Shown here: positions 61,600 through 64,000 of the stretch, piece after piece
Layout: each line of letters begins with the position of its first letter
Numbering within the stretch: position 1 is the first letter of the stretch
Assembly: GCF_009768885.1 (NCBI RefSeq)
Contig: NZ_WSQA01000015.1
Location: forward strand, 90,991-154,990
DNA length: 64,000 nt
From: Sphingobacterium humi
GTDB lineage: Bacteria > Bacteroidota > Bacteroidia > Sphingobacteriales > Sphingobacteriaceae
Reading direction: 5' to 3'
Made by a program: the position numbers and the translations under genes
The notes under the pieces: model-generated
What the model saw: only the letters and a program-made list of their open reading frames with translations
What the model was told of the DNA's origin: nothing
Database searches by the model: none

Positions 61600-62541
61600 T
61601 TATAAAACATCCCAATAAATTGGTATTTCAGGTTTACCATACAACCAATTTTCGAATAGTTTGCGCCCATTACTTTTAAAATAGTTCAATGATATTTTTC
61701 TCCGTGTTCGATCAAGAGTGATTTGATGTAATTGTAATATTTCGAATTTTTCAATAAAATAATTTTTATTGTTCATCAATTTAAAAAACAAGATAATATC
61801 AATTTCCAATGTTGAAGGCTCGTCTATGCAGAATGAATCATACCATTTTTCAAATTCTTTTTTTGCCTCAGGACGTATAGCCTCATCAAAAGTTGTCATT
61901 GATTCAATAGAAAGTTTGGTCTGCTTTTTTGACAAAATTGCTGGAATGTCTAGTTCAATAATATTTCCTTCAATTAAATCATTTGGATTTACTTCTAGAC
62001 GATAAATGTTGTTCCAGTCAAACCATGATAAATTTTCCAAATGCTCAATTTTTCCAAGAGATATATCTGTGTCTAACAGCTTATTATCAGGTCTTTCTTG
62101 ATAAGGCTTAATAATGGAAAATACATCATCTATTTCCTCAATTCTCTTAAATAATTCATCTGAAAAATCATTAAATAAATATAAAGTCTGTATTCCAATA
62201 TTTTTTGTAGTAAAATTATAACGAAGTTGATTTTGATCTATTACAAAAGTCATTTCAATAAAAAGCCTTTTTTTCAATTCTTCAAAACTGATAGTAGAAT
62301 TATTGAATTCTATAATTATCGCATTATAGAATTTTGTAAAAGAATTGAGGCAGTTTACAAAAATCGACTTTAAATGTAAAAGTTCTCTTTCGTAAATTGC
62401 TTCGAAATCATTTATATCAAGTTGTGAAAGTAATAATAGATCTTCACTGTAGGAGCTTAGATTAAGATATTCAATATCATTATGCTTTACAGTTGCAAAG
62501 TCAAATTCTTTCAAGAAATTCAGATTCAAATTTACTTCCAT
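61600..62541 (-). CDS. Uncharacterised protein coupled to the second integrase (313 aa)
   Basis: No family is recognised. The 313-residue product is acidic and mostly helical, with no signal peptide or membrane segment. Notable parts are LLHLKSIFVNCLNSFTKFYN near residue 55, HLENLSWFDWNNIYRLEVNP near 168, and a C-terminal RKISLNYFKSNGRKLFENWL. It starts 10 bp inside the integrase stop region, so the two are translationally coupled and this is likely cargo or an accessory of that integrase. Its DNA is very AT-rich. Confidence 0.6.
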   Translation of the reverse strand: MEVNLNLNFLKEFDFATVKHNDIEYLNLSSYSEDLLLLSQLDINDFEAIYERELLHLKSIFVNCLNSFTKFYNAIIIEFNNSTISFEELKKRLFIEMTFVIDQNQLRYNFTTKNIGIQTLYLFNDFSDELFKRIEEIDDVFSIIKPYQERPDNKLLDTDISLGKIEHLENLSWFDWNNIYRLEVNPNDLIEGNIIELDIPAILSKKQTKLSIESMTTFDEAIRPEAKKEFEKWYDSFCIDEPSTLEIDIILFFKLMNNKNYFIEKFEILQLHQITLDRTRRKISLNYFKSNGRKLFENWLYGKPEIPIYWDVL

Positions 62542-63494
62542 GCTGTTTGAATAAAGTTCTTTAAGGTGTCTTGTTCGATTTTGATATAACGTTGGAATGA
62601 TTTAAAATCATACCATCCACCAAGCGTCATTATCACCTGATAAGGAACTTGCTTAGCAATCAACATTGAAGCAAAGCTTTTTCTAGAGGTGTGAGCTGTG
62701 ACTAATTGCCACTTGGGATATATGTTTACAATTTTCTCTGCACCTTTAAAACGAATTATTTCAATCTCATCATTCAATTCTGCTAGTTTGCATAATTCTG
62801 TAAGATATTGGTTATACTTTTGATTTGAAATTACTGGTAATGGCTTTCGATTCTTTTCATATTTCTTCAAAATACCTAGAGCGAGGTCGCTTAAAGGTGT
62901 GATAATAGGTGTTTTCGTTTTCTCTGTTGTCAGGTAAATCGTATCGCCTTTGATGTGGTGTCTAGACAACTGAGATAAATCTGAATAACGATATCCTACC
63001 ACACAGCCAAAAACAAATACATCTCTAACACGATCTAATCGCTCGTTATTCGATAAGTCCAAGTTTACAAGTTTAAAGAACTCTTCCTCTGTCAAAGCAA
63101 TTACCTCCAATTTCTGACGTTTTATTGTAAAATCCTTATATCCCTCACCAAACTTAATTCCGCTTCTTTTAGCATAGTTTAAAAACGTTTTAAGCGTACT
63201 TAATTGCTTTGCAATAGTAATTTTGTTTAAAGTCTTTCCTTGATCTGTAGTGTGATTAATTAAAAAGTTCTGAAATGAGGTGAAAAAATCATAGGACATT
63301 TTGTCAAATCGAACCATTGTTTTCTTCTCAATTTCATAAGCTCGAAGGTGCTTTTTCAATGATTTATAAACAGATAGGCTACCTTTAACTCTGGATGCAG
63401 TATTATCTTCAATGTATCTATCAATATAATCGAAAACTAAGTTTTTAGCTTCTTTCTTTTTTACCGTTACTAAAATAAAGCCTTTTATACTCAT
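62532..63494 (-). CDS. Second tyrosine recombinase, core and catalytic part (frameshifted)
   Basis: The 320-residue frame lacks the normal arm-binding N-terminus, which lies upstream in another frame (63445-63768). Real homology starts around VKKKEAKNLVFDYIDRYIED. The catalytic set is complete: Arg in CVVGYRYSDL, His268 and Arg271 (HTSRKSF), Trp294 in LGGWYDF in place of His, and Tyr303 (RYIKI). It could be functional only if the frameshift is a sequencing error or is bypassed, or if the short form still works. Confidence 0.8.
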   Translation of the reverse strand: MSIKGFILVTVKKKEAKNLVFDYIDRYIEDNTASRVKGSLSVYKSLKKHLRAYEIEKKTMVRFDKMSYDFFTSFQNFLINHTTDQGKTLNKITIAKQLSTLKTFLNYAKRSGIKFGEGYKDFTIKRQKLEVIALTEEEFFKLVNLDLSNNERLDRVRDVFVFGCVVGYRYSDLSQLSRHHIKGDTIYLTTEKTKTPIITPLSDLALGILKKYEKNRKPLPVISNQKYNQYLTELCKLAELNDEIEIIRFKGAEKIVNIYPKWQLVTAHTSRKSFASMLIAKQVPYQVIMTLGGWYDFKSFQRYIKIEQDTLKNFIQTAWK

Positions 63495-63768
63495 TTATAA
63501 CTGTTGTTGAACTAAAATCCGTGTTGTCTAAATTGAATCGCTGGACAATTTTCTCAATGTTATTTATGATGGTTTTTAGATCATTGTTAATGATTTTTGT
63601 TTCTTCCAAAGTATGAAATAATTCAGAATCGATATTAGGCAAAAGTAACTTTGCATTCTTCCTGTTTATGAAAAAAACTTCCTTGGAAATTGAATCCCAT
63701 TGTTCAGGAAAAACAGACACGGCTGTGGGTAGTTTTTTCAATTGACTTGCGACAGATATAGTAACCAT
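63445..63768 (-). pseudogene. N-terminal arm fragment of the second integrase
   Basis: A 107-residue frame with the arm-domain pattern of Bacteroidota integrases (AVSVFPEQWDSISKEVFFIN, then helical NNDLKTIINNIEKIVQRFNL and VINEYKRLYFSNGKKE). It runs into the catalytic frame at the T6 run 63457-63462 (A6 on the coding strand): dropping one base there would join both frames into a normal integrase of about 420 residues. Confidence 0.7.
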
Positions 63769-63839
63769 AATTGGCCTTTGACCTATTGCGGATCAGTTTC
63801 AAAACCTGTGGACTAAGCAAATAATTTGGTCAATCTAAA

Positions 63840-64000
63840 TTAGAAAAAGTTGACATCTCCTACACCTCTGAATTGACTTCTGAACGCCTTTATCTTAGCA
63901 TTAAACGATTCTGCTGAGGCATTAGTACTTCTGTTATCAAAGTAGTTCAGGATGTTTCTATAATGGTTCTTTATCGTCCTAGATACCGTATTGAATGATT
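63840..64000 (-). CDS. C-terminal end of an insertion-sequence transposase (partial, runs off window)
   Basis: The frame from the window edge encodes TVSRTIKNHYRNILNYFDNR, then STNASAESFNAKIKAFRSQF and RGVGDVNFF before a stop. The NASAESFNAKIK motif is typical of the catalytic C-terminus of ISL3/ISAon1-type transposases in Bacteroidota. Those proteins usually continue a few residues past this point, so the end may be slightly truncated. The IS end probably lies in 63770-63839, a stretch of about 70 bp that holds no gene. Confidence 0.65.
   Translation of the reverse strand, partial: SFNTVSRTIKNHYRNILNYFDNRSTNASAESFNAKIKAFRSQFRGVGDVNFF

Noticed and set aside
63645..63654. GTAACTTTGC, a match to the CTnDOT-type core site GTAnnTTTGC
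   Set aside because: Such a match is expected by chance about once or twice in 64 kb, and it lies inside the integrase arm frame, not at a boundary.

Overview
The window reads as Bacteroidota chromosome, most like a Sphingobacteriales or Flavobacteriales genome. The evidence is a SusC/SusD pair with a FecI-type sigma factor and FecR anti-sigma, TAnnTTTG-type promoter elements, weak ribosome binding sites, DUF1896, DUF4099/DUF3945, DUF6520 and PRTRC genes, and integrases of the Bacteroidota conjugative-element type. I saw no tRNA, rRNA or CRISPR array.

Layout. (1) 1-6.5 kb is a mobile-element backbone, mostly on the minus strand: N-6 methylase/helicase (cut by the window edge), DUF1896, MT-A70 methylase, an Hc1-like histone H1 protein (+), topB, a DUF4099/DUF3945 protein and a helix-turn-helix protein. 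(2) 6.8-19.2 kb is a nutrient-uptake and redox island: sigma factor, FecR, SusC, SusD and a TlpA-like thioredoxin on the plus strand, then a DUF6520 peptide and a MauE/DoxX-like membrane protein on the minus strand. It is bracketed by two copies of an undescribed two-gene unit, in which a four-helix membrane LytTR regulator is divergent from a 126-residue protein. (3) 19.4-50.7 kb, all minus strand, is an insecticidal-type Tc toxin locus: TcA (3355 aa), a fused TcB-TcC (2386 aa), and behind it a tandem array of four promoter-distal TcC/RHS 3' fragments plus one degraded payload. Each fragment carries a different C-terminal payload and is followed by one or two small, usually membrane or secreted, proteins. 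An IS1-type transposase sits inside the array. (4) 51.2-57.6 kb, plus strand, returns to mobile-element functions: ssb, DUF932, Api92-like, then PRTRC E, C, F, B and ThiF. (5) 58.2-59.5 kb is a tyrosine integrase preceded by strong hairpins. (6) 59.5-64 kb is a second small element or its debris: Rep_3-like initiator, excisionase-like HTH, an orphan immunity-like pair including a CPCC protein, an unknown gene, a second integrase broken by a frameshift, and the end of an insertion sequence transposase.

Interpretation. Regions 1 and 4-5 look like the two halves of one integrative element, with the SusCD island and the Tc toxin locus as cargo. In known Tc complexes, TcA forms the injection channel and TcB/TcC the cocoon that encloses the toxic C-terminus of TcC. 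The downstream array looks like a store of alternative TcC ends that could be moved into the expressed gene by recombination in the nearly identical RHS DNA. One cassette is visibly chimeric, and a 331-bp block shared between the expressed gene and a cassette differs at one base. These are inferences from sequence reading; no alignment or search was run.
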